Of a stretch of DNA of 64,000 nt, positions 43,853 to 54,590 are shown piece by piece (position 1 is the first letter of the stretch; each line of letters starts with the position of its first letter). Source of the stretch: Ipomoea triloba (Eukaryota; Streptophyta; Magnoliopsida; Solanales; Convolvulaceae); contig NC_044923.1 in assembly GCF_003576645.1 (NCBI RefSeq), positions 4,296,979 to 4,360,978 of the forward strand, read 5' to 3'. The translations under genes were made by a program, and so were the position numbers. Under the pieces are notes generated by a model. It did no database searches. It saw only the letters and a list, made by a program, of their open reading frames with translations, and had not been told where the DNA came from.

Positions 43853-44020
43853 GGTTAATCAGACCGTACCGTTGGTTTAGTAATTACAATATTTCAAATT
43901 TGACTCTGGGTAGTAGTCTATATTGACCTTTTTGATTTGGTCAGTACAGCCTCCACTGAGATTTGAACTCACAATCTCCAATATGATAATATAATTTAGT
44001 GTCACTAAGCCACAAAGTCT
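43853..44020. mobile_element. Two SINE-like sequences
   Basis: The minus strand of 43950-44020 has TGGCTTAGTGACAC (A box) and GAGTTCAAATCTC (B box). On the plus strand at 43870-43920, TTGGTTTAGTAATTAC and TTTCAAATTTGACTC look like a second, opposed head. Boundaries are approximate. Confidence 0.5.
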
Positions 44021-44159
44021 TGGCATATAGCAACAATATTAATTAACTATTTATACATTCCCGCGTTATATTAGTATATTACTACCAAAATATGTCATTG
44101 TTCCTAATGAGATGTCCTTTTCACTTGAGGTTAAAATAAACATTAATTAATGTATCCGT

Positions 44160-44245
44160 TTGAGGTTGTTGAACAACGGGCACTATGTCCATCGCTTTAA
44201 GATTTTACCAAACATATGTACAATCCTTGTTCTAGATAATTAATT
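44160..44245. repeat. Conserved SCPL spacer block, copy 1
   Basis: GTTTGAGGTTGTTGAACAAC, CACTATGTCCATCG and TGTTCTAGATAATT recur at 53005-53110 and 54018-54115. Copies lie between A and B and between B and C, so this is part of the ancestral duplication unit. Confidence 0.75.
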
Positions 44246-44246
44246 T

Positions 44247-44297
<51 letters not shown>

Positions 44298-44306
44298 TAT
44301 ATAGTT

Positions 44307-44944
44307 AATTCCAGAAATGGTCCTTCGACTATTCATTTTTACCAATTTTGATTCATCTGTTAAATCTATGTTAAATAGGTGTTAATATTGAGGGAAAAAA
44401 ATGTAAAATCAAATATTTTAACCTTTCTTCTTCACTTTTTTTAACTATTAATTTTGTATCATTTTTGCTATCAAATAAAGCAAAAAAAAAAAAAAAAAAA
44501 CCTAATACAACAATAAAATACACAATAACACTCCACATCTAGTTAGAGAATTTACAAAAGAAAAAAATTATTACGGAGTATATATTACATTGCAATAAAC
44601 AAAAAAAATAAAAAATAAAATACAAGAAAAAAATTGATTACTTGGAACAATTTAACATAAAATGTAAAAAATAAATATATTAGGGAGTAAAAATTTGATT
44701 ACTTGACTCGATCACATTGTTCCCTATATAATCTTGCGATGGGGAAGGGAAAAAAGTGAAGAAGAAAAGTTAAAATATTTGATTTTACAGTTTTGCCCTC
44801 AATTTTAACAACTATTTAACATAGATTTAATAGAAGGACCAAAATTGGTACAACATCAATAGTTAAGGGACCAACATTGATCAAATTAAAAGTTGAGAAC
44901 AAAAATTGATAAAAGTCAATAGTCGAAGGATTATTTCTGGAATT
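44307..44944. mobile_element. Long-TIR fold-back element between SCPL A and B
   Basis: Terminal inverted repeats of over 100 bp start AATTCCAGAAATGGTCCTTC at the left and are mirrored by GAAGGATTATTTCTGGAATT at the right. The arms are AT-rich and non-coding. It belongs to the same general class as the element at 8081, but no target duplication is clear. Confidence 0.7.
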
Positions 44945-45306
44945 AAACTATATTCTTTTCCAGTATGAGAATCCATCAATTTTAATTGTTTGTAAATGGT
45001 AAGTAGGAAACCCATCACCTCTCTGTGATATGGTTTTAGTTGGTGGAACCAATGTACAAAATATGATAGCTACATGTATAAAAATTATCAATGGCAGGTA
45101 CAGAATGCGTCAAATACAGATAAAAAAAGTTATTTTGAACTAGGGTTTACAATGCAAGATAGACCTGGTCAATGGTAATTTCCAGCAATGAGTGTACTAG
45201 AGAAGTAGTAAAGAAAATTGAAACTTGATAAGCATTAATTAATTAAGCAGGGAAAGCTTTTATTTGAATTCTTAAACATAAAAATAAAAATAAAACAATA
45301 CAAATT

Positions 45307-45356
45307 AAAAAAAAAAAAAAAAAAAAAAAAANAAAAAAAAAAAAAAAAAAAAAAAA
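45307..45356. repeat. Poly-A run with one ambiguous base
   Basis: About 50 A residues with N at 45332, in the 3' flank of SCPL B. Confidence 0.95.
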
Positions 45357-45487
45357 CTCTGTGGATAATGGGATTGACATACACTATCCAATTGTCCACT
45401 CTAATACATGTATGCATCCATCAACATTATTTTACTATCCATAATTAATTTCATAAAAAGGCAGATCAGAACATCATCTAGTAGTTA

Positions 45488-48400
45488 TTATGAGAAGATA
45501 AATGGGAAGGCTGTAGCTAAAGCCTGGAGCTGGGAGAATGTTGATGATGACATATCTTTTCCATATTGCATAAATTGTTTTAATGCTGTAGTATCAGTTG
45601 GAGGCGGGGTAGCTATGTCTTTTCCAGCTATCCATCTCGAAATCAAAGCAACACACTTATCAGGCCATGGCTCAGTAGCAATATGCCCTCCACCCTGATT
45701 TATTTATTATTTGAACAACAACAAAAATAAGTGTGAGAAAATTCGAAAAATAATGTATTATAGTTTTGCAATCATGTCTGTTCAATATGCGGTGTCATTT
45801 GTGTAATACTAGGTATAATCAGGTACCTAGTACCATAAAAAGTCATTTCAGTTATAATATCAGGTATAATAATATATTATATGTAGTATTATTAGAGGGG
45901 TTTTTTTTTTTGGATGATGACAAGAGAAATCGCAGTCACTATCCCATCGGGTATATTGGATAAATCCTATACTTTTAAAATAAGCTTGCAAACCATATAG
46001 GTGAAGCAAACAACACACATCACCAGGAAGACCTTGTGTAACAGGCTTGACCAAGAGGGTGTTGGCCAGTAATAATCAAACTCGTGACCTTCATGTACGA
46101 GAATCATGCTCTACCCACTGGACTATCCTTTTCGGGACTATTAGAATGATATTTTTTTTTAAATAATACATACGTACCATTCATTGTATTTGTTAAAAAT
46201 GATTTTAATTGTGTGAGGTACAATCATGCAGTATTAAAAATTATTTCAATATTACACGAATGCTACTACGTCTTGTACTGGCACGGGTGCTTAGATAAAG
46301 TTTTCCTATAAGTCTTTAATTATTTAGTGTGTAAATTAAATATTTGGATATGTGAGTAATATATGAGGCTTTAAAGATCTTACCTTTACTGTTGCGTATG
46401 TCATTTTACTGGTGAAATTTCTTGTGTACCTAGAGACGACAAATATGACAAGAAGTTAATGTTAAAATAATGTACATGATTTTAGGGTTTGAGAGAAAAT
46501 TGAAAGGATTATATGGGGAGAAATATCGTACCCGCCAACTTCAGAATACACCTCAAATTTAAACGGAGGAACAAGGACATCTTGCTCTTTGCTATTTCAA
46601 TAGTTAAACAAAAGTTTAAGTTAAGATTTTGTTTGTGATGTATTTGGTACAATGGTTAAATGTGGAGGAATATCGTACCTATGAATCACGTAATATGGAC
46701 TCCAATCATGATCGATGGTATAGTTCAAATCTTTTATCCAGGCTTGAGTTGATTCGAAGGGAACAATCATATCATGATCACCGCTGTTTCAGTAGTAAAT
46801 CACTCACTATTAAATTTTAAGTTAATACGTCTATTTGTATTTAGTACAAACATGCAACTGTAACAAGTAATATGAAAATAATATTAATAATATTATGTAA
46901 TATGTACAGCCTTCACATGTAATACCGCCTTATATTTATATGTGCGTGTGCATACATACATACACATGTATACATGGCATACCTGTATATAAGTGACCTA
47001 TAGCCTTTGGCATTAAGAGCTGCATGTTGCTGTCTTGTGTCCTGTATCGTAACTTTGTAGCTTTTTGACACAGTGTTCCAATTGCACCTCACCCACTTTT
47101 CAGAAGAGACCTGCATGTATTATGGTAAAACAACATTTGTATCACAACTCACTTTTTTAGTGACTAGAAAATCTGTAATTATTACTTAAAAATGTATATT
47201 TAATTTCATTTTTGTGTAATAGTTAGTAAAGTACATACATTGGAAAGGTAAATCGCATTAGAAATTAAAAGCTCTATGTGTCAGACTCGACTGAAAAAGT
47301 GTTGACAATAATAAAATTTGTAATCTTTAGATATGCAATTAGACTAGTTTTATATGTATGTGTGTGTATTTGTATGTGTGTACAACATACCTTACGAACA
47401 TGAAGAGCTTTTTGGACACTAGGGTCATTTGCCCAGTAGTTGGAAAGTCGATGGTAGTTAACCTATAATCATTGCAACAATTAGGGTACAACACAATTTG
47501 AAACAAAAATAAATAAATAAAAAAGTTTATTTGTTTAAAATATCATATGTTTATTTTTACATCTTTCTAATTTAAAAACCGAGTGAACAAAAACAGAAAC
47601 TTAAGAATTAAAACAAATGTAGGGACGTTATTGACTCTTTATGGTTAAATTCAGTAGTGTAGTAATAAAAAATAAAAAGAATTAAAACAAAGGTAACATT
47701 TGAATGTGTATCTCTATTGTTGAAGATCCATTATAGTTACGTATGATCATTCATAGAAAACATCAAAACGGAATTGATTTTGCTTACACGACAAATTAGC
47801 TTATCATCATCTTCACCATCGCGATCCTGATAGAGGAATTTCTCATTGAAAGATCTGATACGTTGTTCATCAAGGGCTCTTCTTGCACCCAAAGATAACT
47901 CTGTGGTAGGTTCTTCAGGTCCACAACAGGTCTCAAGAATGTGCTGTTTACAAATCCCATCTACCAACTGTGTATATATATACATTGCAATTTTAACGAT
48001 GTCAGAATTTAACTAAATTACTGAAATGTTCTCTCAACTATAATTTTAGTTCTCAATTTCTAATTTCCTTATAAAAAAAATGAAGTGAGATGGTAGCTAA
48101 CCTTATTGTACTTCTGAAGGCCTTGAGCACATAATTTGTTCTCCGGATCCACGTGCATATACTCACCTTTACAACTTTCTTTCAATGACTATATATATAG
48201 ACAACAACAAAAAAAGGACAATTAATTTGTGAGACGTGTATTGTTGTGAATTGAGACGTTTCTTCGTGTGAATCATTGTATTGTTATTATTCTGTATGAA
48301 AATATTGATAAATTTCAACATAGAATTGTATGAAAATATTAACCTCATAGAATTCAGTTGCCATAAATCCCATTCCATAAGCAAATTCAACTCTGAAATT

Positions 48401-50173
48401 TTCTTCACGATGAAAAGTTTTGGGGTTGCCCAGTATATATCCCTAAAAACATAAACATGCATGTAATTACTAGAAAAGATATATACAATTTGATGGACAT
48501 TAGTGTCGTTTTGTATATTATACAAATTTATAGTGATAGTAAATTGTAGAGGGCACTTTCACATTAGTGTCAACTATACTGAAATATACCAATTGTTATG
48601 CCGTGGATCCAGGTCCACCTTGCAAGGTGGACCTGGGTCTACATTCACATACACTATACTCTACATTCACACTTTGTAAACTCCACATTCACACATTACA
48701 GGATTATATGTTTAGTAACTATATTACCACTGTTATGCATTCACACATTCAAAACTCTATATTCACAGGTCCTATACTCTATATTCACAATTTGAAACCT
48801 CTACCTTCACACATTTCTGGGCAACTCTACATTCACACAATCATAAATGTACATTCACTATTCCTATACTCTACATTCACACTTTGTAAACTCCACATTC
48901 ACACATTCAAAACTCTATATTCACAGGTCCTATACTCTATATTCACAACTTGAGAACTTCACATTCACACATTACAGGGCTACAAGTTACTAGACCTTCT
49001 TAACTCTATTACAGATTCACACATGCATAACTCTACATTCACGATTTCTATACTCTATATTCACAATTTGAAACCTCTACATTCACACATTTCTGGGCAA
49101 CTCTACATTCACACAATCATAAATGTACATTCACTATTCCTATACTCTACATTCACACTTTAAAATTTCTATATTCACACATTTTTAGACAACTCTATAT
49201 TCAGCAATATGTTTACTAATTTAAAAAAAAAAAATAAAAACAAAAACGACGTAGTTTTGGACCCAGGTCCACCTTGCAAGGTGGACCTGGGTCCACAGCA
49301 TAATTTGCCCATATATACACACACACACATTACACACTACGTACTAACGTACCTCAAGATTGATTGGCTTCTTGGCAGCTTCATTTCCTGCAAATTTTGA
49401 AATATAGTACAACCCATAATGTACCTCTTTTCAGAATAGAATATACTTTCACCAAACGTGTAAAAAAAATTCGATTATTATATATAAAATTTCAATAAAT
49501 TAATAGTTGTAAATATATTCAAAGAAGGAAACTTAATGTAATTGTTTTCCTTATAATATCAACTCTTTTTTTTTTTCTTGTTTTTATATGTTGAATAATA
49601 TGTTGGTCTGGTTTGATAAAAATAGTTAGCTTATTAGCCAATTTAGACCTATTTGATCACTATAAAATCTGTTTCACTTGGTTACACAATCAACGTAAGT
49701 GTTTGGTTAATCAGCTTTTTGTAACTCTAAAATACCAAAATTCAAAAAGTTGCTCAATTAGCTTTTTGAGAAAAGGAATTATAGCTAACATCTAATTTAC
49801 CAAACACCTTTATACAATTAGTTAATATTATCAACTAGTTATACCCTTTAATCCAATCAATTAACAACCATTTATCAAACAAGACCATAAATATATTAGT
49901 TAAGAAAAATAACAATAAAAGGACAAAAGTAAATTATAATTTTATCGTTTCAATAAAAAAAAAATGTGAATTTGTGTTAATGGAGTATGAGAGTTCGTAC
50001 CATCTGATATAAGTTCAACAATAGTAGGAACAATAAGACCTCCATAAGAACTACTTGCGATGAAGAATGGATTTGATACAAAGTCTTGGTTCTGACCAAA
50101 CCACTGTATATGCACCAAAAATGAAGAAAAAAAAAAGAAATAACTATAATTGTATAATTGCACACATCGTGTC

Positions 50174-50241
<68 letters not shown>

Positions 50242-51146
50242 TTCACACACATATATAGTCATGAACATAGGGTGCAACATATATATACCTTTTGTAGAAA
50301 TTCATAAATGTAATTGCTTGCTTGTACATCAGTGTAAGTGGTTGTTTTGGTTGAGTATGAAAATCCAATATTTGGGAGTTGATCCAAAAAGATCATGCTG
50401 GCATTCTAATAATATCATAAGAAAAAAAAAAGAAATTAGTAATAAAATAATACGCACACATACATACATAGATATACATGTGTAGTGTGTGGGGGGAGAT
50501 TGTTCCAATCACCCTTGTTAATGAATGTCCACTGAGCAACAATGTTGGTAGGGTTCCATTATACACTTTTGCCTCAAAAAATAGTGGCCCTGCGTGACGA
50601 GCAATATTAATTTAGTAGTAGAAATGATCAAATTTTGACACGCATTAATTAAATTTGTGAAAAAAAAATTGTAATTTAAATAAATTTTAGTACAAAATTA
50701 CCTATTTCATAAACAAGTCCAGTTAAAGATGAACAACCCTGCTCTCCTGAAAGCCAAAGTATGACAGGATCATCTTTGGGATTTGTTTCCGATTTAACAA
50801 AGTAGTAAAAGAGCTGTATTTCCTCGGATTCCCCCACACCGATATACCTATTTTACATTTTCAATTGAAACAATAATAAGCAAGAGAATGATTATACAAG
50901 AATGTTAATTAGTGGCTACGAGCATTCCCGTAAAATTAAGAATGTTATGATGTGTGTATATATATATGTATATGCCTATGCATACCCAGTCTCAAGATGG
51001 AAAGGGAGGGGCCCTTCAAAGCCAGGAAGAACATCAACCTTTGAGCCTGCAGAGATTACATTTTCTGGGAAAACCCCTACCACTGCAACAATAGCGAGGA
51101 TGAGAAAATGATTGAAAGAAAGTGAATGCTTTGTAGATGGTTTCAT
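45488..51146 (-). CDS. Serine carboxypeptidase-like protein B, 14 exons, 520 aa
   Basis: Exons 5' to 3': 50986-51146, 50702-50847, 50513-50589, 50289-50405, 50001-50103, 49353-49387, 48344-48442, 48102-48188, 47788-47967, 47391-47462, 46983-47110, 46679-46783, 46384-46429, 45488-45694; 1563 nt, open throughout. The start MKPSTKH was chosen because it matches copy A and begins directly before the signal peptide; two in-frame upstream ATGs exist. Predicted triad Ser186, Asp406, His456. It shares A's changed motifs ([21 protein letters not shown]) and the C-terminal tail. Differences from A: exon 12 lacks three codons at its end, so the loop before YTRNF reads VIHR instead of VNHEVGG, and an extra exon-like segment follows it (46532-46591). 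The exon 3 donor is the weaker AGG/GTGATT. Substrate unknown. Confidence 0.9.
45901..46139 (-). mobile_element. tRNA-derived SINE, SCPL B intron 13
   Basis: The minus-strand head TAGTCCAGTGGGTAGAGCAT carries an A box, with GGTCACGAGTTTGATTATT downstream and a T-rich plus-strand tail at 45900-45910. It is the positional counterpart of the SINE in SCPL A intron 13. Confidence 0.8.
46532..46591 (-). pseudogene. Extra, diverged copy of exon 12 in SCPL B
   Basis: Sixty bases with a consensus-type acceptor (TTGAAATAG) and donor (GG/GTACGATAT) lie between exons 12 and 13. Its ends align to the start and end of exon 12 of copy A, but the middle is deleted. The encoded start is [11 protein letters not shown], against [10 protein letters not shown] in exon 12; the end is EVGG, which exon 12 of B has lost. 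The length is a multiple of three and the phase matches both neighbours, so it could be included (giving 540 aa) or skipped. Confidence 0.75.
47155..47338 (-). mobile_element. Decayed SINE, SCPL B intron 10
   Basis: Words such as GTGACTAGAAAA, GTGTTGACAATAATAAAA and TAATCTTTAG correspond to the SINE at 39371-39578 in copy A. Confidence 0.5.
48592..49310. mobile_element. Palindromic GTGGACC-family element with tandem interior, SCPL B intron 6
   Basis: The ends (ATTGTTATGCCGTGGATCC and GGTCCACAGCATAATTTGCC) are inverse. Next to each end is a perfect palindrome centred on CCTTGCAAGG: 28 bp at 48609-48636 and 38 bp at 49258-49295. The interior is an array of CTCTACATTCACAC-type words, with longer near-identical blocks. 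AAAACGACGTAGTTTTGG precedes the right palindrome. It is absent from the same intron of SCPL A. Confidence 0.75.
49605..49890. mobile_element. hAT-like MITE, SCPL B intron 5
   Basis: GGTCTGGTTTGATAAAAATAG at the left mirrors TTTATCAAACAAGACC at the right. It is a full-length relative of the fragment at 38067-38230 and is absent from intron 5 of SCPL A. Confidence 0.7.
50178..50239. repeat. (TA)n microsatellite, SCPL B intron 4
   Basis: About 30 TA units; the counterpart position in SCPL A holds a 500-bp insertion. Confidence 0.95.
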
Positions 51147-51217
51147 CTCTCTACTCGGAGATGAAAAGGAATACTTTGATTGCATGCCGCGTCTAATAGT
51201 AATGCATACATACAAAC

Positions 51218-51229
51218 TTATATATAGGT
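51218..51229 (-). promoter_or_regulatory. Likely TATA box of SCPL B
   Basis: On the minus strand CCTATATATAAG lies about 72 bases before the ATG. Upstream sequence to about 51310 is conserved with SCPL A. Confidence 0.6.
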
Positions 51230-51723
51230 AGATTTCTTGGGGGTGGGGGGTGGGTAGTGTACATGGAGTTCTTAATTAATTATGAGTGGGTGAACAAAGG
51301 GACAATATCACAATACAATTGGACAATAGGAATATAATTATGGAAGAAATAAAATAGAATTTTTATTCGATTGTTCATTCAATTGCGAAATTATATAAAA
51401 ATTATACGGAGAATTCAATATTTAGTTGGTTGAGAATAGGGAAAAATATATATAACCAATTGATAAAAATACTCATACATAATAAATATACACACACATA
51501 CAAATTATTATTATTTATATATATATACATACAGATATGTATTTAATTATTTGTACAAAATAAATAAATAAACAAATACACACACAAGGGTATTTTTGGT
51601 ATTAAGTACATTTAAATTCCAATGAGGCAAAAATAGCTAATATCATGTGATTCATGTCTGGACTGTGAGAATGGCTATTCTCATTGCTAGGGGAATAATC
51701 AATTTCATATAATTCTATTATGG

Positions 51724-52347
51724 GAATAATGTTCAAATTGGCCACTGAACGTAACCTGAAAGTACAATTATGCCACTAAACGAAAAAAATGTACAATTAA
51801 GCCACTGAACGCTCCAAATGCATGCAATTTCACTTGATAGCAGGTTACCTTTCATTTCATTTTGCCTGCTTATATGGATGATGATGTTGCATTTTAAAAT
51901 AATTTTTTAATAATAAATATAAAAAATTAAAAATTAAAAATTTTAAAAATAATAATTTTTAAATATTTTAATATTAATATTTTAATAATTTTAATTAATA
52001 TTTATTTTTAAAGTTTATTATTTAATAAATGTTAACATTAAAAATTAAAAAGTAAAAATTAAAAATTAAAAAATATTAATTTTTTTATTTTTTTAATATT
52101 AATATTTTTAATATTAAATTTTTAATATTTTTAATTAATTTTTAATTTTAATTTTTATTATTATTATTTTTTAAATGTCTACTCACCATCCAAGTAAGCA
52201 GGCAACCTGATGAAATGGAAGGTAACCTGCTATCAGGTGAAATTGCATGCATTTGGAGTGTTTAGTGGCCTAATTGCACATTTTTTTCGTTCAGTGGCCT
52301 AATTGCACTTTCAGATTACGTTCAGTGGCCAATTTGAACTTTATTCT
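51724..52347. mobile_element. Long-TIR fold-back element
   Basis: The outer 110-150 bp on each side are inverse copies, with words such as AATTGGCCACTGAACG and TGCATGCAATTTCA at the left and their inverses at the right. The centre (51890-52175) is almost pure A/T, made of TTAAAAATT-type words in both orientations. It is non-coding. TSD not established. Confidence 0.75.
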
Positions 52348-52516
52348 GATCATGTGATTTTTAATTTTTTTTTTTGAAACATCTATTCCTGGTTTCATGA
52401 AGCAAACATCATGTTAGAGAGGACTAACTACGGTTTATCTATTGGGTATGTTTCCATGTGTTATTTCACTTAAAACATTTCAAGAACATTTATGTAATTA
52501 AAAGAGTTGCCGAGCA

Positions 52517-52765
52517 GTTGTTATACCGTGGACCATGGTCATGAATCAATACTGCAGTTGTGTTGAAAGGGAACTACAGTTGCGCGGAATGGAGGCCGTT
52601 TCATCCGTCTGGAACTGCAATTGTGTTGAACTGATACTGCAGTTATGTTGAACTGATACTGCAGTTGTGTTGGAAAGGAACTACAGTTGCGCGGAACGGG
52701 GCCGTTTCATCCATCTGTTTTCATTAATCAAAACGACGTCGTTTTGATGCGCGATCCACAGTAAA
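52517..52765. mobile_element. Palindromic GTGGACC-family element
   Basis: The left end is TTGTTATACCGTGGACCATG; the right end has AAAACGACGTCGTTTTGATG, then GATCCACAGTAAAATTTG. The interior is CTGCAGTTGTGTTGAA and ACTACAGTTGCGCGGAA words in tandem. The ends match those at 48592-49310, while the interior is unrelated. Confidence 0.65.
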
Positions 52766-53004
52766 ATTTGTGGTTGCAAAGTAACTTATAGTTCAATAAT
52801 ATCTCTGTGACTCTCTCAAATAGGAGGTCACATGTCTGACTCTTTATACTTCAAATAGGTTGAATAAGTATATATGAACAGATACTATCAATTATGAATA
52901 AACTAAAATCAAAAGATACAATTTATCTTCATACACACCTTCAAGTATTAGCTACTAATTTCTCTCATCACAAAAATAAATAAATAAAACTGTACTCAAC
53001 AAAG

Positions 53005-53160
53005 GTTTTCGTTTGCGGTTGTTGGACCACGGGCTACTATGTCGATCGCGTTAAGGTTTTACCAAATATGTACAATCCATGTTCTAGATAATTGAATTGC
53101 TATTTTCTTTTCTTTTCCACTACAAGAATCCATTATTTTTAATTGTTTGTAAATTGTAAC
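53005..53160. repeat. Conserved SCPL spacer block, copy 2
   Basis: It shares GTTGTTGGACCACGGGC, ACTATGTCGATCG and TGTTCTAGATAATTG with the blocks at 44160 and 54018, then AATTGTTTGTAAATTGTAA with 44975-45002. Confidence 0.75.
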
Positions 53161-53164
53161 CAGG

Positions 53165-53992
53165 GAAACGGCAAATTTTACTGTGGATCATGGTCTAAAA
53201 TGATGTCCTTTTTTTTTTTTTTTTAAAAAAAAAAAATAGAAACAATGCACCTGTTTCGTCTAATTACTTCTATTTGTATGACGTATTTCATTTCACTTTA
53301 TATGCATTGTAGTTGTATTTTGTCACAATTAAAGTATCATTTTTTCAACTACAGTTTCATTGGACATTATACACTAGACTTGTTATTGAATTTCATTTTA
53401 TACACACTGCAGGCTTATTACAACACCACTAGAGTACAATTCTAATTCAATACGGTTTCATTAGACAATATACACTCAAATATGTGAAATTGTTATCCAA
53501 TTTCATTTTATATATATTGTACTTCCATTACAAAAAAAAAAAACTAAATTAAAGTATTATTTTAATATAACTGTAGTACAGTTTCATTTGACAATATACA
53601 CTCAATATGTGAGACATGTTATTCAGTTTGATTTTATACGACCGTAGTTTCATTTCAGCACAACTAAAGTGTCATTTTAATTAATTCAACTACAGTTTCA
53701 TTTGACAATATACACTCAATATGTGAGACATGTTATTCAATTTCATTTTATACATAATGTAGTTTCATTTCATTACAACTAAAGTATCATTTCAATTCAA
53801 CTATAGTTTCATTATTTGATAATATACACTCAATAAATGAAACATATTATCCATTTTCATTTTAAATACATTGTAGTTTCATTTTATTTTGAGCACATCA
53901 CAAATATAATTTTTTTTTATTAAATATAACAGAGCAACATTTTTGAACCATAGTCTACATAACTGTGTGAATCATGGTACACAATATAACAG
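53165..53992. mobile_element. Palindromic GTGGACC-family element carrying a ~115-bp minisatellite
   Basis: The left end is GCAAATTTTACTGTGGATCA; the right end is GAATCATGGTACACAATATA with ACAGTT. The interior (about 53350-53900) has around five copies of a 115-bp unit containing AGTTTCATTTGACAATATAC, TTATTCAATTTCATTTTATA and CAACTAAAGTATCATTT. Non-coding. Confidence 0.65.
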
Positions 53993-54017
53993 TTAGTTAT
54001 ACCTTAATTAAGTAATG

Positions 54018-54590
54018 TATGCGTTTGTGGTTGTTGAACCACGGGCCACTATATTCATCGTGTTAATATTTTACCAAATAAACATGTACTACGTAAAATC
54101 CATGTTCTAGATAATTGAAATGTTTTTTTTTTTTTTTTTTTGGGTTTCCAGTACGAAAATCCATTAATTCTTTTATAACTCAGGTTTTCTGACCGCTGAA
54201 ATTAAGTTTTACGTGAGACTTTTAGTCTTTTTTTTTTTTTGTGATGATTCTTTGTTTTTTGTTTTTTGATGTCTCAATTTTTTGGTGAAATTTGGGCTTC
54301 ACCGGATTATATTATGGACCTTATTGTAAACCCACATCGAGGTCAATAAAAAGGTAAATTGAGACGATTAAACTTCGAGAACTAAATCGTACACTTCTAT
54401 GCACGAGGAGTATAAAGTCAACCCAAATCAAAACCTCCAATAATGTTCATAACAAGAATCGAATTTTCATGCCATTAAAAGTAAGTATTAATTAAGATAT
54501 CTCATTTACTAGACCAATGCGTATCTATTAATTTTACTTGTTTTTAAATTGTGGGAAACACATCGCCTGTCATTTTTTTTAGTCGAGAAA
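54018..54590. repeat. Conserved SCPL spacer block, copy 3
   Basis: GTTGTTGAACCACGGGCCAC, TGTTCTAGATAATTG, then CAGTACGAAAATCCATTAAT and TTTTTAAATTGTGGGAAAC correspond to words at 44160-45020 and 53005-53165. Unrelated sequence interrupts the block. Confidence 0.65.

Noticed and set aside
48640..49200. Regular short repeats resembling a CRISPR array
   Set aside because: Plant nuclear DNA; spacing is irregular, there are no unique spacers of uniform size, and the array lies between transposon-like ends in an SCPL intron.
50976..51215. Longer N-terminus for SCPL B from upstream in-frame ATGs
   Set aside because: It would put about 23 polar residues before the signal peptide, and the TATA box lies within that stretch; copy A supports MKPSTKH as the start.
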